19,485 bases of DNA from DATIYW01 sp035517415. GTDB taxonomy: Bacteria; Acidobacteriota; Thermoanaerobaculia; Thermoanaerobaculales; Thermoanaerobaculaceae. The stretch's first letter is position 1, and the number at the start of each line of letters is the position of its first letter. The position numbers were made by a program, and so were the translations under genes. Shown piece by piece: positions 7,406-14,672 of this stretch. The stretch spans positions 1 to 19,485 of the forward strand of contig DATIYW010000191.1 of assembly GCA_035517415.1 (NCBI GenBank). The letters run 5' to 3'. Below the pieces are notes generated by a model. That model was not told the origin of the DNA. It did not search any database and saw only the letters and a program-made list of their open reading frames with translations.

Positions 7406-9544
7406 TCAGCCCCGGCCGCCCTTCGACCAGCGCGCGAGGAGCGCCTGGAACCGCGGGTCCTTGCGCAGCGGGTCGAACTGGGGGTCGAGCCGCAGCCAGT
7501 TGACCGAGACGAAGCCGGGCATCGCCAACAGCTGGTCGAGGTTCGCGAGCGCGGTCGCGGCATCGCCGACGCGCGCCGCCACCGCCGCCTGCTCGAGCAG
7601 GTAGAACGCGCCCTCGTAGGCGTCCTGCGCCACCGGGCAGAGCGAGACCGCCTTCGCCGCCGCCCGGGCCGCATCCTCGCGACGGCCGAGCAGCGCGTAG
7701 GCCTTGGCGAGCCCGACCTCGGCGCGCGGGTCCGCCGGGCGCTGGCGGACCTGCCCCTCGAGCAGCGCGAGCGCGGCGCCGCAGCTGTCCGTCGCGCGCG
7801 CGCGGTCGCCGGCCGCCTGCGCGCACTCGCACTCGAGCAGCGGCTTGGGCTCGAGCCAGAACAGCTTTGCCGGGATCTCCACCGGCGCCGAACCGAGGAC
7901 GTCGAGCGCGCGGGCGTAGTCGCGCTGCAGGTAGTCGAGGAAGAAGCGGCACGAGACCGCGTCCGGGTCGTCCGGCGCCGGCATCTCGGCCAGCACCTGC
8001 GCGGCGCGCGTCGTCGTCCCGTCCCAGAGTAGGAAGTTCCAGAAACGCCGGACGTAGGGGTGGACGGTGTCCGGCATCAGGTTGACCGCGCGCACGAACG
8101 CGCGGTCCGCCTCCTCGTACTCGCGCAGCGGCAGCAGCGTGTCGCCGAGGGCGAGCGTGGCACTGTAGTTGCGCGGGTCGAGCGAGACCACGTGCTCGAT
8201 CTCGGCGCGCGCCTCCGACCAGCGCCCCTGGCGGCGGTGGACGTCGGCGATCAGGCCGAGCAGCGCGGCGTCGTTCGGCATCTCCCGCGCCGCGACGTCG
8301 AACTCCTCGAGCGCGCGGCGGTAGTCGCGCAGGCCGATGAACGAGTAGGCGCCCATCGCCATGTGCGCCTCGGGCAGGCCGGGCTTGAGCGCGAGCGCCC
8401 GGTCGACCGCCGCCTTGGCCAGCTCGAGGCGGCCCGGCGTCGGGTCGAAGCGCAGCAGGTAGAGGCGCGAGTGGGCGATCGAGAGCTCGGCGAAGGCGAG
8501 GGCGAAGCTCGGGTCGAGCTTGGTGGCGCGCTCGAACATCGCGACCGCGAGGCCGAGCTGCTCGCGGCTCTCGAGGTCGCGGTAGCGCATGCCGAACAGG
8601 TAGGCCTGGTAGGCGTCGAGGTCGCTGGAGGGCTGGGCTGCCAGCCGGCTCCGCTCGCCGCCGCCGACGCGAACGCCGAGCTCGTCGATGACATGGGAGG
8701 AGATCGTCGCGCTGACCTCGAAGATGTTGGCAAGCGCGGCAGGGTAGGTGCCGGCCCACAGGTGGGTGTCGTCGCGCACGTTCACGAGCTGGGCGTTGAC
8801 GCGCACCAGGTTGCGCCGCTCGTCGCTGAGGTCGGATTGCACCGTGCCCTCGAGGAGGTAGTCGACGCCCAGCTCCGACGCGATCTGGCGCATCGACAGC
8901 CCGGCGCTGGCGCAGTACTCGGCGCTCTTGCGCGAGATCACGCCGAGGTGGTGCGCGCTGGCGAGCCGGGTGGTGATGTCGTCGGTGATGCCGGAGGCGA
9001 GGTAGTCGCGCCCCGCCGGGCCGAGGTTCTTGAACGGGAGGACGACGATCCGTTTCGGCGTCCCGCTCGCGGCGCGCGGGGCGGAGGCGCTGACGAGCTT
9101 GAACGCGACCGCGCCGACCACCACCACGCCGAGGGCGATCAGCGCGATGCGGAGCGTGCCGGGGCGGACACGCGCGATCGGCGCGACGGCGACGGCAGCC
9201 GCCGCCTCGCTTGGGGGCGGGCCGGCCTCGCTTACCGGCGCGACCAGCCGGTAACCGCGGGTCGGGATCGTCTCGATGTACTCGGGCTGCCTGACGCTGT
9301 CGCCGAGGGCCTGGCGGATCACCGCAATTGCATGCGTGAGCGTGCCTTCCGACACGAACTCCTTGGCCCACACGGCGCCCAGGATGTCCTCCTTGGACAC
9401 CACCTTGCCGCGATTATCCGCAAGGAAGACAAGGAGATCCATGAATCGCGGCTGGAGCGGCTGGCTCTCCGCGCCGCGCGTCAACCGGTTCAGACTTGGC
9501 TGTACGAGCCAGTCCCGAATCCGGAAGTCACCTCGAGAGGTCAT
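7406..9544 (-). CDS. CadC/ToxR-like membrane regulator with TolB-N/FlgO-like region and TPRs
   Basis: A 712-residue one-component regulator. Residues 5-103 form an OmpR/PhoB-type winged helix: LQPRFMDLLVFLADNRGKVV, then HAIAVIRQALGD, ending in the wing ETIPTRGYRLVAPV. An Ala/Pro linker leads to a single TM helix at 131-150. Residues 164-290 resemble the TolB N-terminal/FlgO-like domain (IVVLPFKNLG, GITDDITTRL, GVDYLLEGTV). From about 310 to the end run TPRs, closing with LDPQFDPLRKDPRFQALLARW, common in this class. The DNA-binding part would be cytoplasmic and the sensor part across the membrane. It diverges from the repeat-protein gene and converges with the ZapB-like gene. The start has GGAG upstream and an extended -10. 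Its signal and targets are unknown. Confidence 0.9.
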   Translation of the reverse strand: MTSRGDFRIRDWLVQPSLNRLTRGAESQPLQPRFMDLLVFLADNRGKVVSKEDILGAVWAKEFVSEGTLTHAIAVIRQALGDSVRQPEYIETIPTRGYRLVAPVSEAGPPPSEAAAAVAVAPIARVRPGTLRIALIALGVVVVGAVAFKLVSASAPRAASGTPKRIVVLPFKNLGPAGRDYLASGITDDITTRLASAHHLGVISRKSAEYCASAGLSMRQIASELGVDYLLEGTVQSDLSDERRNLVRVNAQLVNVRDDTHLWAGTYPAALANIFEVSATISSHVIDELGVRVGGGERSRLAAQPSSDLDAYQAYLFGMRYRDLESREQLGLAVAMFERATKLDPSFALAFAELSIAHSRLYLLRFDPTPGRLELAKAAVDRALALKPGLPEAHMAMGAYSFIGLRDYRRALEEFDVAAREMPNDAALLGLIADVHRRQGRWSEARAEIEHVVSLDPRNYSATLALGDTLLPLREYEEADRAFVRAVNLMPDTVHPYVRRFWNFLLWDGTTTRAAQVLAEMPAPDDPDAVSCRFFLDYLQRDYARALDVLGSAPVEIPAKLFWLEPKPLLECECAQAAGDRARATDSCGAALALLEGQVRQRPADPRAEVGLAKAYALLGRREDAARAAAKAVSLCPVAQDAYEGAFYLLEQAAVAARVGDAATALANLDQLLAMPGFVSVNWLRLDPQFDPLRKDPRFQALLARWSKGGRG

Positions 9545-9573
9545 TCGCTCGTTGCTCCGCCGTGACGGAGGGC

Positions 9574-9582
9574 AGTATAGCA
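9574..9582 (-). promoter_or_regulatory. Extended -10 promoter of the membrane regulator
   Basis: On the minus strand TGCTATACT (9582 to 9574) is an extended -10 element about 30 bases before the regulator's ATG. No convincing -35 is seen, as expected for extended -10 promoters. The TATA core can also be read on the plus strand (TTGCTC 9552-9557, 18-base spacer, TATAGC 9576-9581), so overlapping divergent promoters are possible. Confidence 0.5.
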
Positions 9583-9594
9583 GCGCCGGCGCTG
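9581..9594. promoter_or_regulatory. Perfect 14-bp palindrome upstream of the regulator's -10 (candidate operator)
   Basis: CAGCGCCGGCGCTG is self-complementary over all 14 bases and lies in the -10/-35 spacer of the regulator promoter. A dimeric regulator could bind it. GC-rich DNA yields chance palindromes, so this is a candidate only. Confidence 0.35.
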
Positions 9595-9609
9595 GCGAAT
9601 CGCCCGCTT

Positions 9610-9669
9610 CCGGCGGACTTCCGGCGCCGGATACGGACGATCCCAGGCGAAACGCCGGAGTTCCGCCGG
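9610..9669. repeat. 17-base inverted repeat (stem-loop) in the divergent intergenic region
   Basis: Arms 9610-9626 and 9653-9669 match as inverted repeats at 15 of 17 positions, and one of the two differences is a G-U pair in RNA. The loop is 26 bases. GGGGAA (9668-9673) can instead pair with TTCCCC (9685-9690), which would open the base of the large stem. The rest of 9545-9839 holds the regulator promoter and two possible starts for the repeat gene, with no other gene seen. Confidence 0.5.
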
Positions 9670-9839
9670 GGAACGCTCAGGACTTTCCCCGGACGCGGTC
9701 GCAGTCTGCTTGGCAGCAGCAGCGGAGGAACAAGGTGAACGGCTCGGAAAAGGTGACTCGGTCCAAGACGGTGAGCCGGCCGGGCTCCCAGGACCGCGAC
9801 GGTTCCGGTGGACGGGACAGGAAGGCGAAGGAGGCCGAT

Positions 9840-11552
9840 ATGTCGAGCACAGGACAGAAGCAGTCGACGCGTACGTGGGTGATCGTGGGAGTCGTGGCCG
9901 CGGTGGCGATCGTCGCCGTTCTCGGCGTGATCTACGAGCGGCCCGACGCCGGGCAGGCGGTGGGGACGATCGGCGGCGTGGAGAAGGCGGACCGCTACCG
10001 GTCGCAGCAGATCAGCGGCACCGACGTGGTGCTCGAGCACCCCGAGATCCAGGCCATCCTGCAGAACGACCAGATCCAGAAGCTCCTCAACAGCAAGGAG
10101 TTCCAGAAGGCACTCCAGAACCAGGCGTTCAAGCAGGACATGCTCAACCAGTCGTTCCAGCGGGCGCTCGCCAACGAGGCGTTCCAGAAGGCGCTGAGCC
10201 AGGGCGCGATCCAGCAGGCGATCTCGAACGAGGCGTTCCAGAAGGCGCTCGCCAACGGCTCGATCCAGCAGGCGATCTCCAACGAGGCGTTCCAGAAGGC
10301 GATGCAGGACGGCGCGGTGCAGAAGGCGCTGTCGAACGAGGCGTTCCAGAAGGCGCTCTCGAACGAGGCGGTGCAGAAGGCGCTGAGCCAGGGCGCGATC
10401 CAGAAGGCGTTCTCCAACGAGGCGTTCAACAAGGCGCTCTCGGCCGACAGCCAGGCGATCCAGCAGGCGATGAACAACCAGGCGTTCCAGAAGGCCTTGC
10501 AGAACGGCGCGGTGCAGCAGGCGATCGCCAATGAGGCGTTCCAGAAGGCGCTGAGCCAGGGCGCGATCCAGCAGGCGCTGTCGCAGGGCGCGCTGCAGAA
10601 GGCGCTTGCCAACGAGGCGTTCCAGAAGGCGCTGCAGAACGGCTCGATGCAGCAGGCGATGCAGAACGAGGCGATGCAGAAGGCTCTCCAGGACGGCGCG
10701 GTCCAGCAGGCGATCGCCAACGAGGCGTTCCAGAAGGCGCTGGGCCAGGGCGCGATCCAGCAGGCCCTGTCGCAGGGAGCGATCCAGAAGGCGCTCGCGA
10801 GCGAGGCGATGCAGAAGGCGCTGGCCGATGGCGCGATCCAGAAGGCGATGGCCAACGAGGCGTTCCAGAAGGCGCTGGCCGACGGCGCGATCCAGAAGGC
10901 GATCGCCAACGAGGCGTTCCAGAAGGCGATGAGTCAGGGCGCGATCCAGCAGGCCCTGTCGGAGGGCGCGCTGCAGAAGGCGCTCGCGAGCGAGGCGATG
11001 CAGAAGGCGCTGCAGGACGGTTCGATCCAGCAGGCGCTGTCGAACGAGGCGTTCCAGAAGGCGATGAGCCAGGGCGCGATCCAGAAGGCGCTCGAGAACC
11101 AGGCGTTCCAGAAGGCGCTCTCGAACGAGGCGGTGCAGAAGGCGCTGAGCGAGGGCGCGATCCAGAAGGCGCTCTCCAACGAGGCGTTCAACAAGGCGCT
11201 CTCGGCCGACAACCAGGCGATGCAGCAGGCGATGCAGAACGAGGCGCTCCAGAAGGCCCTGCAGAACGGTTCGATCCAGCAGGCGCTGGCGAACGAGGCG
11301 TTCCAGAAGGCGATGACCCAGGGCGCGATCCAGAAGGCGATGGCGAACGAGGCGTTCCAGAAGGCGATGGCCAACGGCGCGATCCAGAAGGCGCTCGAGA
11401 ACCAGGCGTTCCAGAAGGCGCTCTCGAACGAGGCGTTCCAGAAGGCGCTCTCCTCCGGTGCCTTCCAGCAGGCGCTGGCGAGCGGCGCGTTCCAGAAGGC
11501 GCTGATGTCCGGCGCGTTCGACAAGGGCGTCGGCCCGCTCGGCGCGCGGTAG
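9840..11552 (+). CDS. Single-pass membrane protein with 55 tandem nine-residue repeats
   Basis: 570 residues; family not recognised. The N-terminus MSSTGQKQSTRT is basic, followed by one TM helix (about 13-32), so the rest should lie outside the cytoplasmic membrane. After a short linker (33-65), residues 66-564 are 55 consecutive repeats: 53 of nine residues and two of eleven (SADSQAIQQAM and SADNQAMQQAM). Two flavours roughly alternate, NEAFQKAL and QGAIQQAL. The repeats lack Cys, Trp, His and Tyr, and Pro occurs only in the first unit. Charge is balanced (E/D against K) and Ala and Gln dominate. Units 1-4 are the most diverged. The ATG at 9840 has AAGGAGG before it. A GTG at 9735, with GGAGG, would add 35 residues. 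Two stem-loops follow the stop. The divergent regulator may control it. A helical scaffold, fibre or surface-active role is inference. Confidence 0.85.
   Translation: MSSTGQKQSTRTWVIVGVVAAVAIVAVLGVIYERPDAGQAVGTIGGVEKADRYRSQQISGTDVVLEHPEIQAILQNDQIQKLLNSKEFQKALQNQAFKQDMLNQSFQRALANEAFQKALSQGAIQQAISNEAFQKALANGSIQQAISNEAFQKAMQDGAVQKALSNEAFQKALSNEAVQKALSQGAIQKAFSNEAFNKALSADSQAIQQAMNNQAFQKALQNGAVQQAIANEAFQKALSQGAIQQALSQGALQKALANEAFQKALQNGSMQQAMQNEAMQKALQDGAVQQAIANEAFQKALGQGAIQQALSQGAIQKALASEAMQKALADGAIQKAMANEAFQKALADGAIQKAIANEAFQKAMSQGAIQQALSEGALQKALASEAMQKALQDGSIQQALSNEAFQKAMSQGAIQKALENQAFQKALSNEAVQKALSEGAIQKALSNEAFNKALSADNQAMQQAMQNEALQKALQNGSIQQALANEAFQKAMTQGAIQKAMANEAFQKAMANGAIQKALENQAFQKALSNEAFQKALSSGAFQQALASGAFQKALMSGAFDKGVGPLGAR
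10359..10472 (+). repeat. Segmental duplication inside the repeat gene, copy 1
   Basis: 114 bases that end with the eleven-residue unit SADSQAIQQAM. They match 11121-11234 at 110 of 114 positions, at an offset of 762 bases (254 codons: 28 nonapeptides plus two extra residues). Weaker similarity continues on both sides. Confidence 0.85.
11121..11234 (+). repeat. Segmental duplication inside the repeat gene, copy 2
   Basis: Second copy of 10359-10472, ending with SADNQAMQQAM. The four base differences all change an amino acid (Q to E, F to L, S to N, I to M). Confidence 0.85.
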
Positions 11553-11564
11553 ACCGGCTCGGCC

Positions 11565-11596
11565 CCGCCGCGCCGCGATGGTCGGCGGCGCGGCGG
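11565..11596 (+). terminator. 12-bp GC hairpin after the repeat gene
   Basis: CCGCCGCGCCGC (11565-11576) pairs perfectly with GCGGCGCGGCGG (11585-11596) over an eight-base loop, starting 13 bases after the stop codon. No T-run follows directly, so it may act with the next stem-loop or protect the 3' end. Confidence 0.5.
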
Positions 11597-11599
11597 CGT

Positions 11600-11658
11600 C
11601 CGGCGGCCCGGATCCGGCAGTCGTGAGTCGTGCGACGCGGACCGGGCCGCCGGCTTTC
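11600..11658 (+). terminator. Second stem-loop after the repeat gene, with short T tail
   Basis: CCGGCGGCCCGG (11600-11611) pairs perfectly with CCGGGCCGCCGG (11642-11653). TCCG (11613-11616) and CGGA (11638-11641) extend the stem after a bulge. CTTTCC follows. With the preceding hairpin it makes a tandem terminator-like block before the peptidase gene. Confidence 0.55.
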
Positions 11659-11703
11659 CGTCCCCGGCGGCGCCGCGCCCGCGCGGGACCCCGCGATCCA
11701 GGC

Positions 11704-11709
11704 TACAAT
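11704..11709 (+). promoter_or_regulatory. Possible -10 element of the peptidase/PrsW operon
   Basis: TACAAT lies 29 bases before the peptidase ATG and after the two stem-loops, which fits a new transcript. No -35 match is seen at the right distance. Confidence 0.35.
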
Positions 11710-11738
11710 CCGCCGCAAGGCAAGGAGGCTCAGACTCA

Positions 11739-14672
11739 ATGCGAGTCCATCTCGTGGCCGGGGTGGTCCTGTCCGTGGCTGCGTCGGCGTCGGCGCAGCT
11801 GCAGTCTCTCGAGACCAAGAACTTCAACGTCGTGTACTTCGGCATCGAGCGCTACCTCGCGACCCACGTCGCGCGCTGCTTCGAGAACGCGCTCGCGTCG
11901 CACTGCAAGACGTTCGGCTACCAGCCCGGCGAGAAGGTCACGATCCTCCTCCACGACTTCGGCGACTACGGCAACGCCGGCGCCACCGCGATCCCGAACA
12001 ACCGCATCCTGGTCACCATCGCGCCGTTCTCCTACACGTTCGAGGTCGTGCTCGGCAACGAGCGGATGAACTGGCTGTCGAGCCACGAGCTGGTCCACAT
12101 TGTCGCGAACGACGAGGCGACGCGCCGCGACCGCACCTACCGCTCGATCTTCAGCGGCAAGGTCGCGCCGAGCTCGGCCAACCCGCTCTCGATGGTCTAC
12201 TCCTACCTGACCGCGCCGCGGCTGTTCGCGCCGCGCTGGTACCACGAGGGGATCGCGGTGTTCATGGAGACGTGGCTGACCGGCGGGCTCGGGCGGGCGC
12301 TCGGCGCCTACGACGAGATGGTGTTCCGCACCATGGTCGCGGAGGGCGTCACGCCCTACGACCTGGTCGGCCTCGAGTCCGCCGCCGGCAAGCTCGACTT
12401 CCAGGTCGGCGTGAACGCCTACCTCTACGGCACGCGCTTCATGAGCTACACCGCGCTCACCCGCGGCACCGACAAGCTGATCTCGTGGGTGGCGCGCCGC
12501 GAGGGCAGCAAGGCGTGGTACTCGTCGCAGTTCGCCAACGTCTTCGGCGAGCCGCTCTCGAGGTCGTGGTCGGAGTGGATCGGCTGGGAGCGCGGGTTCC
12601 AGGAGAAGAACCTCGCGCGCCTGCGCGAGAACCCGATCACGCCGTACCGCGCGGTGACCGACCGGGCGCTCGGCTCGGTGTCGCGGGCGGCGCTCGACCG
12701 CGACGGCCACACCGTCTACCTCGGCGTCAACCTCCCGGGCCAGGTCGCGCACCTCGCCTCGCTCGACCTCACCAGCGGCAAGATGAAACGGATCTGCGAC
12801 ATCAAGGGGCCGTCGCTGTACGCGGTCACCTCGCTCGCGCTCGACCCCGACTCGCGCACGCTGTTCTACACGATCAACAACAACGACTGGCGCGACCTGC
12901 GCGGCGTCGACCTCAAGACCGGGCATACCCGGACCTACATCAAGCGCGGCCGCATCGGGGACCTCGCCTTCGACCGCGCCGACCGCTCGCTGTGGGGGAT
13001 GCGCCACTACAACGGGATCTCCACCATCGTCCGCATCGCGCCGCCGTACTCGGAGTGGACGCAGGTCTACTCCTGGCCCTACGGCACCGACCTCTACGAC
13101 CTCGACGTCTCGCCGGACGGCAAGCGGCTGGTGGGCTCGCTGAGCCGCATCGACGGCAGCCAGTCGCTGGTCAGCTTCGACGTCGCGAAGCTGCTCGCCG
13201 GCGACCCGACCTACGACGTGCTGTCGGACTTCGAGAACTCCTCGCCGGCGAGCTTCGTCTTCGCCGCCGACGGCCGCACGCTCTACGGCTCGTCGTACTA
13301 CTCCGGCGTCTCGAACATCTACCGCGTCGACGTCGAGACGAAGCAGGCGGAGGTGATGTCGAACACCGACACCGGGCTGTTCCGGCCGGTGCCGGTTTCG
13401 GCCGCCGCGCTGCTCGCCTTCCGCTACACCTCGCGCGGCTTCCAGCCGGTGATGCTCGAGCCGCGCCCGGCCGGCAAGGTCAACAGCATCGACTTCCTCG
13501 GCCAGGAGGTGGTGAACCGCGACCCCGAGGTGAAGGGCTGGAAGCTGCCGCCGCCGTCCGCCGTCGACCTCGCCTCGCTGACCGTGCGCGAGGGCAACTA
13601 CAGCCCGTTCGCGACGATGAAGGTGCGCTCGCTCTTCCCCATCGCCGAGGGCTACAAGTCGTACGCCGCGTTCGGCCTCCACCTCGACCTCTCCGACGAC
13701 ATCGGCTACAACCGCCTCTCGCTCGCGGCGTCGTACAGCCCGACCGGCTCGCTGCCGGAGGGCGAGCGGCTGCACCTCAAGGCGATCTACGAGTACCTCA
13801 ACTGGAAGGTGGTCGCGAGCCACAACAACGCCGACTTCTACGACCTCTTCGGCCCGACGCTGCGCAGCCGCAAGGGCGACTCGCTCGACGTCCGCTACAA
13901 GCAGTACCTGATCTACGACGAGCCGAACCGCTACCTCGACTGGGTCGGCGAGATCGCCGGCTACCGCAACCTCGACACGCTGCCCGAGTACCAGAACGTG
14001 CCGTCGAACGTGACCAACCTCGGCGAGGCGACGCTGTCGATGGGCTACAAGTACGTCCGCAGCTCGCTCGGCGCGATCGAGCCGGAGAAGGGGATCGAGT
14101 GCCGCGCGACCGCGATGGACGACTACGCGAGCGCGCACCACTTCCCGCGCGTCTGGCTCGACCTCGACCTCGGCGCGCCGCTGCCGCTGCCGCACTCCTC
14201 GCTCTGGCTGCGCACCTCGGCGGGCGCCGCCTCCGGCGACCGCACCGACCCGCTCGTCGACTTCTACTTCGGCGGCTTCGGCAACAACTACGTCGACGAC
14301 AAGCCCTACCGTCGTTACCACGAGCAGGTGAGCTTCCCCGGCGTGGACCTCAACTCGATCGGCGGCAAGAACTACGCGAAGGCGTTCCTGGAGTGGAACG
14401 TGCCGCCGCTGGTGTTCACCCACGTCGGCACGCCGGCGCTCTTCGTCAACTGGGCGAGCCTCGCGGTGTTCGGCGGCGGGATCGAGACCGACCTCAACGA
14501 CGCCGCGACGCGCCGCAAGCTCGCCAGCGTCGGCGCGCAGCTCGACATCCGCTTCGTCGCCATGTCGCACCACCAGTTCACCCTCTCGCTCGGCGCGGCG
14601 CGCGCCTACGAGAAGGGCCAGCGGGCGAGCCACGAGCTGATGGCGTCGCTGCGGCTCCCCGTCTATGAGTGA
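11739..14672 (+). CDS. Secreted HExxH metallopeptidase / beta-propeller / predicted barrel fusion
   Basis: 977 residues. A Sec signal peptide ends near ASA (17-19), followed by QLQSLETKNF. Residues 25-290 form a gluzincin-like peptidase domain: SSHELVHIV gives zinc ligands His116 and His120 with catalytic Glu117, and WYHEGIAVFME supplies the likely third ligand Glu170, as in Peptidase_MA-like families. Residues 310-580 carry WD40/TolB-like blades (ALDPDSRTLFYT, DVSPDGKRLVGSLS, FAADGRTLYGSS). Residues 620-977 show alternating aromatic beta strands and FYFGGFGNNYVDD, resembling the surface-antigen/Omp85-type barrel, though the last residue is Glu, not the usual aromatic. The ATG follows AAGGAGG. 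It overlaps the PrsW-like gene by eight bases. An outer-membrane peptidase is inferred; the substrate is unknown. Confidence 0.85.
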   Translation: MRVHLVAGVVLSVAASASAQLQSLETKNFNVVYFGIERYLATHVARCFENALASHCKTFGYQPGEKVTILLHDFGDYGNAGATAIPNNRILVTIAPFSYTFEVVLGNERMNWLSSHELVHIVANDEATRRDRTYRSIFSGKVAPSSANPLSMVYSYLTAPRLFAPRWYHEGIAVFMETWLTGGLGRALGAYDEMVFRTMVAEGVTPYDLVGLESAAGKLDFQVGVNAYLYGTRFMSYTALTRGTDKLISWVARREGSKAWYSSQFANVFGEPLSRSWSEWIGWERGFQEKNLARLRENPITPYRAVTDRALGSVSRAALDRDGHTVYLGVNLPGQVAHLASLDLTSGKMKRICDIKGPSLYAVTSLALDPDSRTLFYTINNNDWRDLRGVDLKTGHTRTYIKRGRIGDLAFDRADRSLWGMRHYNGISTIVRIAPPYSEWTQVYSWPYGTDLYDLDVSPDGKRLVGSLSRIDGSQSLVSFDVAKLLAGDPTYDVLSDFENSSPASFVFAADGRTLYGSSYYSGVSNIYRVDVETKQAEVMSNTDTGLFRPVPVSAAALLAFRYTSRGFQPVMLEPRPAGKVNSIDFLGQEVVNRDPEVKGWKLPPPSAVDLASLTVREGNYSPFATMKVRSLFPIAEGYKSYAAFGLHLDLSDDIGYNRLSLAASYSPTGSLPEGERLHLKAIYEYLNWKVVASHNNADFYDLFGPTLRSRKGDSLDVRYKQYLIYDEPNRYLDWVGEIAGYRNLDTLPEYQNVPSNVTNLGEATLSMGYKYVRSSLGAIEPEKGIECRATAMDDYASAHHFPRVWLDLDLGAPLPLPHSSLWLRTSAGAASGDRTDPLVDFYFGGFGNNYVDDKPYRRYHEQVSFPGVDLNSIGGKNYAKAFLEWNVPPLVFTHVGTPALFVNWASLAVFGGGIETDLNDAATRRKLASVGAQLDIRFVAMSHHQFTLSLGAARAYEKGQRASHELMASLRLPVYE

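Larger units (their letters stand above)
10035..11531 (+). repeat. 27-bp coding tandem repeat array (55 units)
   Basis: Units of 27 bases encode the nonapeptides, with a 54-base higher-order period where the NEAF and GAI flavours alternate. The core GAGGCGTTCCAGAAGGCG recurs many times. Two units are 33 bases long. There are no unique spacers between units, so it is a protein repeat and not a CRISPR array. Confidence 0.95.

Noticed and set aside
9276..9839. Upstream extension of the repeat-protein frame into the regulator gene
   Set aside because: It would overlap the regulator's start and promoter on the other strand. The extra residues look non-coding, and a strong ribosome site precedes the ATG at 9840.
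10035..11531. Regular 27-bp repeats that could suggest a CRISPR array or satellite DNA
   Set aside because: The units are in one open frame, have no unique spacers, and follow a start codon, ribosome binding site and TM helix. They are coding repeats.
10035..11531. Ice-binding, LEA or amyloid function for the repeat protein
   Set aside because: The period is nine residues, not eleven as in LEA or type I ice-binding helices, and there is no regular Thr array. Composition alone does not support any of these.
11630..14668. Very long open frames overlapping the peptidase gene (1012 codons plus, 965 codons minus)
   Set aside because: Both are shadow frames with Arg/Pro/Ala-rich sequence and no domains. 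The 977-residue frame has a signal peptide, an HExxH motif and a good ribosome site.
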